Notes: a model not told the origin generated them from the sequence alone. Positions 8,078 through 16,613 are shown, numbered from the stretch's first letter. The stretch is 64,000 bases of DNA from Algorimicrobium hallyeonense (GCF_042657385.1 NZ_JBHSLA010000002.1:62001-126000), one strand, 5' to 3'. Made by a program: numbers and translations.

Positions 8078-8098
8078 GTTTCCGCTGTTACACGTTTG

Positions 8099-8172
8099 TA
8101 GCGAGACCGAGATTTGAACTCGGGACCTCCGGGTTATGAATCCGACGCTCTAACCAACTGAGCTACCTCGCC
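8099..8172 (-). tRNA. tRNA-Met (anticodon CAT)
   Basis: A complete cloverleaf: acceptor strand GGCGAGG pairing with TCTCGCT (with G-U pairs), D-arm GCTC/GAGC, anticodon loop TTCATAA with CAT, T-arm CCGAG-TTCAAAT-CTCGG, discriminator A. CCA is not encoded. The closing pair of the anticodon stem is an A-C mismatch. It is probably the elongator tRNA. A lysidine-modified tRNA-Ile is the other possibility for a CAT anticodon, but the overall sequence fits Met. Its 3' end is the likely attachment site of the island. Confidence 0.93.
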
Positions 8173-8233
8173 ATATGGCTCTTAAAACAGAAACCGCTTC
8201 ATTTAAAGTGGTTCGTACCGCTTTTTGAGGCTG

Positions 8234-8263
8234 CAAATATAACAACAAATTTATTCCGTGCAA
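8234..8263 (-). promoter_or_regulatory. Promoter of tRNA-Met
   Basis: On the minus strand TTG (8261-8263) is followed 19 bases later by TATATTTG (8234-8241), an exact Bacteroidetes -33/-7 arrangement. The leader to the tRNA is about 55 bases. Confidence 0.8.
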
Positions 8264-8348
8264 ATAAAAATCAACATAAAATATTTATAAAAAATAATTT
8301 TAATTCTCATCATTTAATGTATATATTGAGCAAATAAATTAATCAACT

Positions 8349-8735
8349 ATGAACGAGAAAGTAAAATTTGAAATGGAGTTCCCTATACAGGCTTCACCTC
8401 AATTATTATATCAATATATATCAACACCTTCGGGCCTTTCCGAGTGGTTTGCCGAGAACGTAAATTCAAGAGGCGAACTGTTTAAATTTATCTGGGATGG
8501 ATCCGAAGAACAAGCGAGTTTAGTCAGTAAGAAAAGTGGCGAACGTATTAAATTTCGTTGGGCTGCCGATGAAGGTGAACCATATTTCTTTGAAATTCGA
8601 ATTCAAGTGGATGAAATTACCAAAGATGTTTCTATTATGATTGTCGATTTTGCCGAAGAAGATGAAGTGGATGAAGCTAAAATGCTTTGGGAAAACCAAA
8701 TTTCCGATTTAAAACAAGTATTGGGTTCCGCTTAA
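8349..8735 (+). CDS. START-like (SRPBCC/AHSA1) domain protein
   Basis: A 128-residue single-domain protein. The pattern MEFPIQASPQLLYQYISTP followed by GLSEWFAENV is the first strand and helix of the AHSA1/START-like fold, and the C-terminal helix is EAKMLWENQISDLKQVL. Members bind small hydrophobic ligands or act as Hsp90 ATPase activators in eukaryotes. In flavobacteria this single-copy family has no established function. It probably acts in the cytoplasm, as there is no signal peptide. The gene stands alone and is followed by an intrinsic terminator at 8764-8791. Confidence 0.85.
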   Translation: MNEKVKFEMEFPIQASPQLLYQYISTPSGLSEWFAENVNSRGELFKFIWDGSEEQASLVSKKSGERIKFRWAADEGEPYFFEIRIQVDEITKDVSIMIVDFAEEDEVDEAKMLWENQISDLKQVLGSA

Positions 8736-8763
8736 GGTGGTTTCTATTATAAAACATATCTTT

Positions 8764-8791
8764 GTCCCGAATAAAATTCGGGACTTTTTTT
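8764..8791 (+). terminator. Intrinsic terminator after the START-like gene
   Basis: An 8-bp perfect stem (8764-8771 with 8777-8784, loop TAAAA) is followed by seven T. The ATG of the next gene is at 8792, directly after the T-run. Confidence 0.85.
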
Positions 8792-9637
8792 ATGATCAAT
8801 TTCAACGGAAAAATGACAGAGGATATCAACACGATATCTATAAATAATCGGGGTTTTGCTTATGGTGATGCTGTTTTTGAAACCTGTAAATATTCACATG
8901 GCAAACTCTTGTTTTGGGAGGATCATTATTTTCGCCTGATGGCTTCCATGCGGATTATGCGTATGGAAATTCCCATGCGCTTTACCATGGAATTCCTAGA
9001 AGCGGAAATTCAAAAAACACTATCCGAAAATAAGCTTGCAAATAATACGTCGCGTGTTAAATTAACCGTATTTCGTGCTGAAGGTGGTTTGTATAACCCA
9101 ACCAGTAAAGAAGTGGGATTTGTTATTTCTGTCAGCGCATTGGATGCTGATTTTTATTTGATGAATGATGGCCATTATGAAGTGGATTTGTTTAAAGATT
9201 TCTACGTGTCGCCTAGTTTATTATCCACCTTAAAAACAAATAATAAGGCCATTAATGTAGTAGGTAGCGTATATGCCGAAGAAAACAATCTGCAAAACGC
9301 CTTATTGTTGAACACCGATAAAAAAGTAATAGAAGCGTTGAATGGGAATTTGTTTTTAGTTCGTGGCAACTGTATTAAAACACCACCACTTTCTGATGGT
9401 TGCTTAAAAGGGGTTATGCGAAAGCAAATTATGGAACTTATTTCACAGTTGCCTGATTATGAATTAGAAGAAACATCTATTTCACCTTTTGAATTGCAAA
9501 AAGCCGATGGGTTATTTATTACCAATGTTATAACGGGTATTCAGCCCATTAGTAAATACCGTAAGAAGACGTTTGACAATGCGGTTGCCAAAATGTTATT
9601 ACAAAAATTACAAGTAAAAATTAGATTATCTAATTAA
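8792..9637 (+). CDS. PLP-dependent class IV aminotransferase
   Basis: A 281-residue fold-type IV PLP enzyme of the branched-chain aminotransferase / D-amino acid aminotransferase / aminodeoxychorismate lyase group. ISINNRGFAYGDAVFETCK is the conserved N-terminal motif. The Schiff-base Lys is in LSTLKTNNKAINVV, and the cofactor-binding region is VIEALNGNLFLVRGN followed by TPPLSDGCLKGVMR. Substrate cannot be settled from sequence; PabC-like or BCAT-like are both possible. I start it at the ATG at 8792, because an upstream in-frame TTG would place a terminator hairpin inside the coding region. Its stop overlaps the convergent yqgE stop by 8 bases. Confidence 0.85.
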   Translation: MINFNGKMTEDINTISINNRGFAYGDAVFETCKYSHGKLLFWEDHYFRLMASMRIMRMEIPMRFTMEFLEAEIQKTLSENKLANNTSRVKLTVFRAEGGLYNPTSKEVGFVISVSALDADFYLMNDGHYEVDLFKDFYVSPSLLSTLKTNNKAINVVGSVYAEENNLQNALLLNTDKKVIEALNGNLFLVRGNCIKTPPLSDGCLKGVMRKQIMELISQLPDYELEETSISPFELQKADGLFITNVITGIQPISKYRKKTFDNAVAKMLLQKLQVKIRLSN

Positions 9638-10190
9638 ACGTAGGATCTTCGGGTGCATTGGACCAAATGGTGTAGTCACCACCAAACTCCATCATTTTTT
9701 CTTTCCAAAACGTTTCATAGTCCTTTTCTATAATGTTTTGCTTATAAATATTTTCCGTTACAACCCAGGAATTTGTTTTTAATTCGGCGTTTAATTGATC
9801 CGCATCCCAACCGGAATACCCAAGAAAAAAGCGGATATTCTTCTCGTTTATCTCATTATTGGCAATTAATTCGGCTACTTTATTAAAGTCGCCGCCCCAA
9901 TAAATTCCTAAAGAAATTTCTACGCTATTCGGAATAAGATCTGGCACCTTATGTATAAAATAGAGATTATCCTGTTCTACAGGTCCGCCATTATAGACCT
10001 TAAAAGTGGCATCTAATTCGGGAATTAAATCACTGATAGTGTACTCCAAGGGCTTATTTAAAATAAATCCAATAGAGCCTTCATCGGTATGATCGGCTAA
10101 AAGAATGATAGAACGGTTAAAGGAGATGTCACCAATTATAGAAGGTTCGGCAATAAGCAAATGTCCTTTTTTTGGTTGTATTGAAATCAT
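9630..10190 (-). CDS. YqgE/AlgH family protein (DUF179)
   Basis: A 186-residue protein covering the whole family. It shows the typical start KKGHLLIAEPSIIGDISFNR, then SIILLADHTDEGSIGFILNK, the GGPV segment (VYNGGPVEQDNLYFIHK), and FFLGYSGWDADQL near the end. The family is widespread and cytoplasmic, of unsettled function, and in some bacteria linked to alginate regulation. It is transcribed in the same direction as HU, but the HU terminator separates them. Its end overlaps the aminotransferase end. Confidence 0.92.
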   Translation of the reverse strand: MISIQPKKGHLLIAEPSIIGDISFNRSIILLADHTDEGSIGFILNKPLEYTISDLIPELDATFKVYNGGPVEQDNLYFIHKVPDLIPNSVEISLGIYWGGDFNKVAELIANNEINEKNIRFFLGYSGWDADQLNAELKTNSWVVTENIYKQNIIEKDYETFWKEKMMEFGGDYTIWSNAPEDPTFN

Positions 10191-10262
10191 ATAGTGATAG
10201 ATTTTCTATTATAAATCTAATATTTTTTTTTTAAATAACAAACTGATGCTACTACTAATAAC

Positions 10263-10291
10263 AAAAAAAGGTCTTCGAAATGAAGACCTTT
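10263..10291 (-). terminator. Intrinsic terminator after HU
   Basis: A 10-bp stem (10282-10291 with 10267-10276, loop of 5) runs into a T-run on the minus strand, 24 bases after the HU stop. Confidence 0.85.
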
Positions 10292-10314
10292 TATAATTAT
10301 AAATTAAGCGATAA

Positions 10315-10587
10315 TTAGTTTACTGCTCTAGATAAATCTGAACCAGCTTTAAACTTAACTACGTTTTTAGCTTTAATTTTGATAGTTTTTCCTGTTTGTG
10401 GATTTCTTCCGTCTCTTGCAGCTCTTCTAGAAACTGACCAAGATCCAAATCCTACTAAAGAAACTCTGTTACCTTTTTGTAAAGCTCCTTCAATTTCAAT
10501 TAACGCACATTCTAAAGCCTTCTTTGCAGCTGCTTTAGTAATTCCTGCGTGTTCTGCCATTGCATCGATTAAATCTGTTTTGTTCAT
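10315..10587 (-). CDS. hup: HU-type DNA-binding protein
   Basis: A 90-residue bacterial histone-like protein of standard length. It starts MNKTDLIDAMAEHAGITKAA, has the VSLVGFGSWSV beta-saddle and the RNPQTGKTIKIKAKN DNA-clasping arm with the conserved Arg-Asn-Pro. It bends and compacts DNA in the nucleoid. It is a single-gene transcript with its own consensus promoter (10645-10674) and terminator, which fits high expression. Confidence 0.95.
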   Translation of the reverse strand: MNKTDLIDAMAEHAGITKAAAKKALECALIEIEGALQKGNRVSLVGFGSWSVSRRAARDGRNPQTGKTIKIKAKNVVKFKAGSDLSRAVN

Positions 10588-10644
10588 AATTTAAAGTTTA
10601 ATTATTAATAAATTGTTGGTTAAACATTTTTGTTAAATCCATTA

Positions 10645-10674
10645 CAAATTTATACGGATTATCGTACCATGCAA
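10645..10674 (-). promoter_or_regulatory. Promoter of the HU gene
   Basis: On the minus strand TTG (10672-10674), spacer 19, then TAAATTTG (10645-10652). This is an exact match to the Bacteroidetes consensus. The untranslated leader is about 50 bases. Confidence 0.8.
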
Positions 10675-10778
10675 GTAATAGCAAGGGAAATACCTAAATT
10701 TGTTAATAACTTAACCGATTTGTTAATAAAGCGAGTGTATTTCATCGATTTTTTTGAAATATGAGCATTCATAAGGGT

Positions 10779-11729
10779 TTACAGCATTTTGGCTTCCTCG
10801 TGAAAATTATAGCCATTTAAGAGGTCATTTATAGCCATTTTTCGCTTACCTGGTAATTTCAATGCATCAATAAAAATATAACCATCTGTGACGGCCACTT
10901 TTAGTGTTTTTTTGCTGGCGATTATTTGTCCTTTTGAATAGTTATGTTCGGCTAAAACCTTATGAGTTTCGTAAATTTTAATTTCTAATGTGTCTTCATT
11001 ATTATTTAAATAACACCAGGCAGAAGGATACGGATTTAAACCACGTACCTTATTATGTATATTTTCTATGGAATCATTCCAATCTATTTTGCAATTATCC
11101 CGATTTAGCTTGTTGGCTTCTTTTAATTCATTGGTGTTTGGTTGTGCTGTGGTTTCAACGGTGCCATTTTCAATGCGTTTTAAAGTGTCAATAACCAATT
11201 CACTTCCTGTATGCATCAACTTATCATGTAAGGTGCCTACATGGTCTGTTTCTTCTATGGCAACTGCTTTCTGCATTATCATATCACCTGTATCAATTTT
11301 ATCATCTATAAAGAAGGTAGAAACACCGGTTTCCGTTTCGCCATTTATAATAGCCCAGTTTATAGGTGCAGCACCCCGATAGTTGGGTAGTAAGGATGCG
11401 TGCAAATTAAAAGTACCCAAAGCTGGCATCTGCCAAACGGCTTGTGGTAACATTCTAAATGCGACAACTACTTGAACGTTAGCTTGAAGGGCTTGTAGAG
11501 ATTCTAAAAATTCAGGATCTTTTAAATTGGTAGGTTGTAAAATATGCAAACCGTGCTTTTGTGCGTATTGCTTAACGGCTGACTCGTTAATTTTTCGGCC
11601 ACGTCCTGCTGGTTTATCAGGAGCGGTTATAACACCAACTACTTGGTAATTATTGGCTAGTATGGCATCTAATATGGCAACGGCAAAATCTGGCGTGCCC
11701 ATAAATACGATGCGTAAATCGGTTTTCAT
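10779..11729 (-). CDS. fmt: Methionyl-tRNA formyltransferase
   Basis: A 316-residue enzyme that formylates the initiator Met-tRNA using 10-formyl-THF. The N-terminal Rossmann-like domain begins RIVFMGTPDFAVAILDAI. The catalytic region is NLHASLLPNYRGAAPINWA, with Asn, His and the later Asp in FIDDKIDTGDMI. The C-terminal oligonucleotide-binding domain covers about 210-316 (KIDWNDSIENIHNKVRGLNP). It is cytoplasmic and of standard length. Its ATG overlaps the recQ stop (ATGA), so it is co-transcribed with recQ. Confidence 0.95.
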   Translation of the reverse strand: MKTDLRIVFMGTPDFAVAILDAILANNYQVVGVITAPDKPAGRGRKINESAVKQYAQKHGLHILQPTNLKDPEFLESLQALQANVQVVVAFRMLPQAVWQMPALGTFNLHASLLPNYRGAAPINWAIINGETETGVSTFFIDDKIDTGDMIMQKAVAIEETDHVGTLHDKLMHTGSELVIDTLKRIENGTVETTAQPNTNELKEANKLNRDNCKIDWNDSIENIHNKVRGLNPYPSAWCYLNNNEDTLEIKIYETHKVLAEHNYSKGQIIASKKTLKVAVTDGYIFIDALKLPGKRKMAINDLLNGYNFHEEAKML

Positions 11730-13633
11730 AAATGAGATAATTTATAGGTATTAATAGTGGTTACTACAATAATATGATGTTCTAATAATAATTTTAGAGC
11801 GTTGTGAATGTCTTTCTCCGGATACCCCAAGGCTTCAGTTAGTGTTCTAGATGAGCAGTCAGTTTCTTCTAATTTGGTAATAATGGCGTTTTTAATAGTT
11901 TTAAAATCCGCAGGTGCTTTCTGTTTATGTTTTCGTTCAACACAAAACGAACAAATTCCACAATCGCCCACATCTTTTTCGCCAAAATAGGTGAGGAGTT
12001 GAACACTTTTGCAAATAGTGTTATTTGAAATGTATTTTAAAACATCAGATACTTGCTTGTGCTTTAATTCGTTCTGCTGATTAATAATATGTGTAATCCT
12101 ATTGATGGTCTTATCGTCTTCACGAGGTTCCAAAAACGTGACTTGCGCATCGGTTTTTGAAATTTGCAAACTAATAATGTCATCTTTTTCAAGTTTTTCT
12201 AAAGCTTGAATTAATTGGTGTTCAGATATGGAGGCTTTTTCAGCTATTCTAGTCGTATTGACTTTTGTTTCATGTTCAAAAATTCCACCATAACTTCTTA
12301 AAATAGATTTGACAATAATGTTTAATGGCGCATGCTTCCCTAAATAGTGAAATAATTGGGTGTCTGAAACGATAAATTGAACACGTGTTTGTTTGTTAAA
12401 CTGCTGATTTAATGAAATAATACTGGTTCTATCTAAAGTTTGTATAGCATTGTAGGCTATAAGCGTATTAAAATTATAGGTTTTACAAAAGTGATTGAAA
12501 TTAAAGTCTTCTACAAAACCAACGCCTTCACCATAAGAAATTTGAAAATAGTTGCAGAGCTTTCTGTAAACCTGTTTCATGAAATCCACACTTGGAAGTA
12601 CGTTTAAAAACTGATCTTCTAATTTACTTTTGTCGGAATTATTCTTTAAAATAACGGCAAAAGCTTTGTCGCCATTTCTACCCGCACGACCAGCTTCTTG
12701 GAAATAACTCTCCAAACTTTCAGGTAGATTTAAATGAATAACCGTTTTTACATTGGGTTTGTCAATACCCATTCCAAAGGCATTGGTGGCAACCATGATT
12801 AGTTTTTTCTCACGTAGCCAATCCTGAAGTCTGGTGTCTTTTTCAGTGTTGGATAAACCACCATGAAAAAAGGTGGCTGAAAATCCTTTCTTTTCTAAAA
12901 ACTGACTGATTTCTATAGTCGCTAGTCGATTCCGGACATATATAATGGAAGGTGCGTTATTCTTCTTTAAAATGCGCTCCAAATGATAATGCTTATCCGT
13001 AGCATCAAAAGTCATGTAAGCTAAATTATCCCGATTAAAGGATTGTTTCAGAACTTTTGGGCTTATAAAATCGAGTTCTTTAATAATATCTTCTACTACT
13101 TCTGGTGTTGCAGATGCTGTTAATGCAATGCAATTTACGGTAGGTTGTAATTCACGGAGTAGTTTGATGTTTTTATAAGCTGGACGGAAATCATTTCCCC
13201 ATTGCGAAATACAATGCGCCTCATCAACAGCAATTAAATTAACAGGCATTTGGCGAATGCGGTCTTGGACTAATTCTTGCTGAAGGCGCTCTGGCGATAA
13301 ATAAAGAAATTTATAATTTCCATAAATACAATTATCTAAAAGCGTATCTAATTCGTTGTAATGAATGCCACTAGTCAAAGCCATAGCTTTAATACCTCTA
13401 CTCTGCAAAGCTTGCACTTGGTCTTTCATCAATGCAATTAATGGCGAAATAACAATGCAAATTCCATCCTTTGCCAAAGCAGGAACTTGGAAACATAAAG
13501 ATTTTCCGCCGCCGGTTGGCATTAAAGCAAAGGTGTCTTCGCCCTCTAAAACGGCTTGAATCACGGTTTCTTGAAGCGGTTTAAAACTGGTGTAGTTCCA
13601 ATACCGCTCCAATATGTCAATGGGCTGTTGCAT
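11726..13633 (-). CDS. recQ: ATP-dependent DNA helicase RecQ
   Basis: A 635-residue 3'-5' helicase. It shows Walker A in MPTGGGKSLCFQVPAL, the DEAH box in AVDEAHCISQWGNDFRPAY, helicase motif VI in QEAGRAGRNGDKAFAV, and the RecQ-Ct zinc cluster CGICSFC with the earlier Cys near TICKSVQLLTYF. A winged helix follows. No HRDC domain is evident; the terminal 70 residues are a short helical region. It acts in recombination and fork repair. It lies between the AAA ATPase gene and fmt, with overlaps at both ends (TAATG, ATGA). Confidence 0.95.
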   Translation of the reverse strand: MQQPIDILERYWNYTSFKPLQETVIQAVLEGEDTFALMPTGGGKSLCFQVPALAKDGICIVISPLIALMKDQVQALQSRGIKAMALTSGIHYNELDTLLDNCIYGNYKFLYLSPERLQQELVQDRIRQMPVNLIAVDEAHCISQWGNDFRPAYKNIKLLRELQPTVNCIALTASATPEVVEDIIKELDFISPKVLKQSFNRDNLAYMTFDATDKHYHLERILKKNNAPSIIYVRNRLATIEISQFLEKKGFSATFFHGGLSNTEKDTRLQDWLREKKLIMVATNAFGMGIDKPNVKTVIHLNLPESLESYFQEAGRAGRNGDKAFAVILKNNSDKSKLEDQFLNVLPSVDFMKQVYRKLCNYFQISYGEGVGFVEDFNFNHFCKTYNFNTLIAYNAIQTLDRTSIISLNQQFNKQTRVQFIVSDTQLFHYLGKHAPLNIIVKSILRSYGGIFEHETKVNTTRIAEKASISEHQLIQALEKLEKDDIISLQISKTDAQVTFLEPREDDKTINRITHIINQQNELKHKQVSDVLKYISNNTICKSVQLLTYFGEKDVGDCGICSFCVERKHKQKAPADFKTIKNAIITKLEETDCSSRTLTEALGYPEKDIHNALKLLLEHHIIVVTTINTYKLSHL

Positions 13634-14232
13634 TATAAGTTTTTAACAACATTCAGAATAAAATCTGTACGATTTTCAACCGAATCAAAGGGAACATCTA
13701 ATAAGTTATAACCGAATTTATCGTAAGTTTTTAATAGGTTGTCATGAATTTCGACAGCTTGATTAAAATTTTCATAACGTTCACTATCACTCACAAAAAT
13801 GTCTTGCCAAGGTTTTAAAATAAATGCCAAGTCATAATTGTGGTTTTTACAGCTTTCTCTAAACTTTTCCGGATAGTCATCGCCTATAAAATCCATGTAT
13901 GCCAAAACGTCTGGAATACCACGATCTAGAAAAACAAAGCTTTCACTTTGCGTATTGGCTTGATTAAACTGGTCTTCACGACCTTTTAACAGCAGTTCAC
14001 TAAACAAAAGTGGTTGGGTTAAGAAAAGCTGGTCTACACCGTCTTCTCTGGCTTTCAAGGTTATTTGGCGTGATATTTCATCCAGACAAACATAGCCACG
14101 AGTTTTCAATTCGTTAATGATTGACGTTTTCCCTGTCCCTGGTCCTCCAGTGATAACTATTTTCTTTATTTTCAAATTGGCAAGATTTTGGATGTAAAAA
14201 TCGTAATTAAAAAGGAAACTAAAAAATGACAA
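13633..14232 (-). CDS. AAA_28-type P-loop NTPase
   Basis: A 199-residue ATPase/kinase-like protein. Walker A is VITGGPGTGKTSIINEL, followed by CLDEISRQI, a Walker B-like FVFLDRGIPDVLAYMD, and an Arg-containing lid. The family is widespread in Bacteroidota with unknown substrate; it resembles thymidylate or nucleotide kinases. The ATG at 14232 gives about 20 residues of unusual N-terminus. A TTG further in (giving MKIKKIVITGGPG) would match family starts better. Its stop overlaps the recQ start. Confidence 0.85.
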   Translation of the reverse strand: MSFFSFLFNYDFYIQNLANLKIKKIVITGGPGTGKTSIINELKTRGYVCLDEISRQITLKAREDGVDQLFLTQPLLFSELLLKGREDQFNQANTQSESFVFLDRGIPDVLAYMDFIGDDYPEKFRESCKNHNYDLAFILKPWQDIFVSDSERYENFNQAVEIHDNLLKTYDKFGYNLLDVPFDSVENRTDFILNVVKNL

Positions 14233-14240
14233 GGAAATAC

Positions 14241-14248
14241 TATCTTTG
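14241..14248 (+). promoter_or_regulatory. -7 promoter box of the DUF493 gene
   Basis: TATCTTTG, an exact TAnnTTTG match, 18 bases before the ATG at 14267. No clear TTG lies at the usual distance. It argues against the upstream in-frame TTG at 14246 being the start codon. Confidence 0.6.
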
Positions 14249-14266
14249 TTTTTAATAAAAATTATA

Positions 14267-14560
14267 ATGGACGAGAATCAAAAAGTAGCCGCTTTTTACG
14301 AAAAGCTAAAAGGTCAGCTGTATGATACAGCCTTATGGCCAGCCGAATATTTATATAAATTTATAATTGAAACGAAAGACGAATCCATTCAGGATATTGA
14401 AAATATTTTCAATAATATGGGAGCCGTAATTCAAACAAAAGAGTCTAAAAAGGGAAAATACACAAGCGTTTCTATTAACGTGAAAATGAAATCTCCGGAA
14501 GACGTTATTGCTAAATACAAAGAAGTTACAGAAAACGTTAAAGGCGTTATTAGTCTTTAG
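14267..14560 (+). CDS. DUF493 (YbeD-like) family protein
   Basis: A 97-residue small cytoplasmic protein. It has the ferredoxin-like pattern of DUF493: FYEKLKGQLYDTALWPAEYLYKF-type start, then SKKGKYTSVSINVKMKSPED and the terminal VTENVKGVISL. In E. coli YbeD sits near lipB and has been proposed as an allosteric ACT-like regulator. The role here is unknown. The start is fixed by the -7 box just upstream. Confidence 0.85.
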   Translation: MDENQKVAAFYEKLKGQLYDTALWPAEYLYKFIIETKDESIQDIENIFNNMGAVIQTKESKKGKYTSVSINVKMKSPEDVIAKYKEVTENVKGVISL

Positions 14561-14627
14561 ATTTTTTTTGTACTTTGCGCATGCACAAAACTACGTGCCA
14601 TAAGTAAACTCTACACATAAACATATT

Positions 14628-15284
14628 TTGATAGATCATTTAGAATACAATTCAGAACGTGAGCATTTAATTATTCCAGAATACGGACGTCATCTTCAAA
14701 AGATGATTAATTATGCTAAAACACGTGAAACCAAAGAAGAACGTAATAAACTAGCGCATGCTATTATTTCCGTCATGGGAAATATTCAGCCGCATTTACG
14801 AGACGTTCCCGATTTTCAACACAAGTTGTGGGATCAACTATTTATCATGTCTGATTTTGATTTAGATGTGGATTCTCCTTACGGTATACCTGATAAAGAA
14901 ATCTTAAATGAACGACCAGAGCGATTACCGTATCCACAGAATTTTCCAAAATATCGGTTTTATGGGAATAATATAAAAACCATGATTGATGTGGCAAATA
15001 CTTGGGAAGAAGGCGAACTTAAAGAGGCTCTTATTTTTACCATTGCCAATCACATGAAAAAGTGTTTTTTAAATTGGAATAAAGATACGGTTGAAGATGA
15101 TGTAATCTTTGAGCATTTACGAGAGCTTTCTGGTGGTAAAATTAATTTATTAAATGCAGATGAAGATTTAACAGATGCCACGAGTTTAATGCGAAGTAAA
15201 TCCAAATACAGCTCTAAAAGCTCCAGCAACAAAAAGAGTCATCAGAAAAAAAATAATACAAATAGAAGTAGAAAACGCTATTAA
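14628..15284 (+). CDS. DUF4290 domain protein
   Basis: A 218-residue protein of a Bacteroidota-only family. It starts MIDHLEYNSEREHLIIPEYG, which matches family starts when TTG at 14628 is taken as initiation codon; no ATG is suitable. The body is helical. The last 35 residues are Ser/Lys/Asn-rich and basic, probably disordered and perhaps nucleic-acid binding. It lies 9 bases before murA and is presumably in one operon with it. The function is unknown. Confidence 0.85.
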   Translation: MIDHLEYNSEREHLIIPEYGRHLQKMINYAKTRETKEERNKLAHAIISVMGNIQPHLRDVPDFQHKLWDQLFIMSDFDLDVDSPYGIPDKEILNERPERLPYPQNFPKYRFYGNNIKTMIDVANTWEEGELKEALIFTIANHMKKCFLNWNKDTVEDDVIFEHLRELSGGKINLLNADEDLTDATSLMRSKSKYSSKSSSNKKSHQKKNNTNRSRKRY

Positions 15285-15293
15285 AAAAACGGC

Positions 15294-16613
15294 ATGGGTA
15301 TATTTAAAATTGAAGGAGGCCACCAATTAAAAGGTAAAATTCAGCCTCAAGGTGCCAAAAATGAAGCATTACAAATTTTATGTGCTGTTTTATTGACTCC
15401 TGAAAAAGTAACTATTCATAACATTCCAGACATTGTGGATGTTAATAAACTTATTGATTTACTAAAAAATTTAGGTGTTAAAATTGAACATATAAATCAA
15501 GGGACTTATACGTTTCAAGCAGATGCTATTAATCTAAAATATTTAGAATCTGAAGCCTTTAAAAAGGATGGTCGCGGTTTACGTGGCTCCATTATGATTG
15601 TTGGGCCATTGTTGGCACGATTTGGAAAAGGCTATATTCCAAAACCAGGTGGCGATAAAATTGGTCGTCGTCGTTTAGATACACACTTTGAAGGCTTTAT
15701 TAAATTAGGCGCTAAATTCCGATACAACAGAGAAGATTATTTTTATGGTGTAGAAGCTGATAAGCTAAAAGGTGCTTACATGCTTTTAGATGAAGCATCC
15801 GTAACCGGAACTGCCAATATTGTTATGGCAGCCGTTTTAGCAGAAGGACAAACAACCATATATAATGCTGCCTGCGAACCGTATTTGCAACAACTTTGTA
15901 ATATGTTGAATAGAATGGGAGCCAAAATAAGCGGTATTGGCTCTAATATGCTTATTATTGATGGCGTTGACAACTTGGGTGGTACAAGCCATACCATGTT
16001 GCCAGATATGATTGAAATAGGAAGTTGGATAGGTCTTGCGGCAATGACTAAAAGTGAATTGACTATTACCAATGTGAGTTGGGATGATTTAGGGCAGATT
16101 CCAGACGTATTCCGAAAATTAGGAATTACAGTAGAAAAGCAAGGGGATGATATTCATATTCCAGCGCATAAAGATGGTTATGAAATTCAGAATTATATTG
16201 ATGGTTCTATTTTGACTATTTCTGATGCGCCTTGGCCAGGATTTACACCCGATTTATTGAGCATTATTCTTGTGGTTGCTACACAAGCTAGAGGTAGCGT
16301 TTTAATTCATCAGAAAATGTTTGAGAGTCGTTTGTTTTTTGTGGATAAATTAATTGATATGGGAGCCAAGATTATTCTTTGTGATCCACATCGTGCCGTC
16401 GTAATAGGTCATGATTTTAAATCGCAATTAAAAGCAACAACCATGACTTCGCCAGATATTCGTGCAGGTGTTTCTTTATTAATTGCTGCACTTTCAGCTA
16501 AAGGAACATCCACCATTCACAATATTGAACAAATAGATCGTGGATACGAAAATATTGATACACGCCTGCGTGCTATTGGTGCTCTAATTAATAGACACAA
16601 AGAGAACGACTAA
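15294..16613 (+). CDS. murA: UDP-N-acetylglucosamine 1-carboxyvinyltransferase MurA
   Basis: A 439-residue EPSP-synthase-fold enzyme for the first committed step of peptidoglycan synthesis, PEP transfer to UDP-GlcNAc in the cytoplasm. K22 and N23 of the substrate site are present (QGAKNEAL). The loop that normally reads GGCxIGxR is GGDKIGRR here, so the catalytic Cys (Cys115 in E. coli) is Asp121. The second half has SPDIRAGVSLLIAAL and the IDRGYENIDTRLRAIGA end typical of the family. Cys-to-Asp at this site is known to give an active but fosfomycin-resistant enzyme, so resistance is predicted. It is followed by a strong bidirectional terminator. Confidence 0.96.
   Translation: MGIFKIEGGHQLKGKIQPQGAKNEALQILCAVLLTPEKVTIHNIPDIVDVNKLIDLLKNLGVKIEHINQGTYTFQADAINLKYLESEAFKKDGRGLRGSIMIVGPLLARFGKGYIPKPGGDKIGRRRLDTHFEGFIKLGAKFRYNREDYFYGVEADKLKGAYMLLDEASVTGTANIVMAAVLAEGQTTIYNAACEPYLQQLCNMLNRMGAKISGIGSNMLIIDGVDNLGGTSHTMLPDMIEIGSWIGLAAMTKSELTITNVSWDDLGQIPDVFRKLGITVEKQGDDIHIPAHKDGYEIQNYIDGSILTISDAPWPGFTPDLLSIILVVATQARGSVLIHQKMFESRLFFVDKLIDMGAKIILCDPHRAVVIGHDFKSQLKATTMTSPDIRAGVSLLIAALSAKGTSTIHNIEQIDRGYENIDTRLRAIGALINRHKEND

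Larger units (their letters stand above)
1..8098. mobile_element. Right end of an integrated genomic island at tRNA-Met
   Basis: The tyrosine recombinase gene at 6570-8045 lies 53 bases from the 3' end of a tRNA-Met gene and is transcribed away from it. This is the usual layout of an island inserted at a tRNA 3' end with its integrase next to the attachment site. Everything from the tRNA to the window start is accessory in character: unknown proteins, a palindrome, inverted repeats and an SMC/Toprim gene pair. Beyond the tRNA the genes become housekeeping. The far end of the island, and the expected repeat of the tRNA 3' end, are not in the window, so its size and mobility are unknown. The integrase context is seen; the island is inferred. 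Confidence 0.75.

Noticed and set aside
8762..8791. Upstream TTG start for the aminotransferase
   Set aside because: It would place an intrinsic terminator hairpin and T-run inside the coding sequence; ATG 8792 matches the family start.
10621..10640. Half of the photoprotection dyad (GTTAAACATTTTTG) near the HU promoter
   Set aside because: Only one arm is present, with no partner at 14 bases, and HU already has a full standard promoter.
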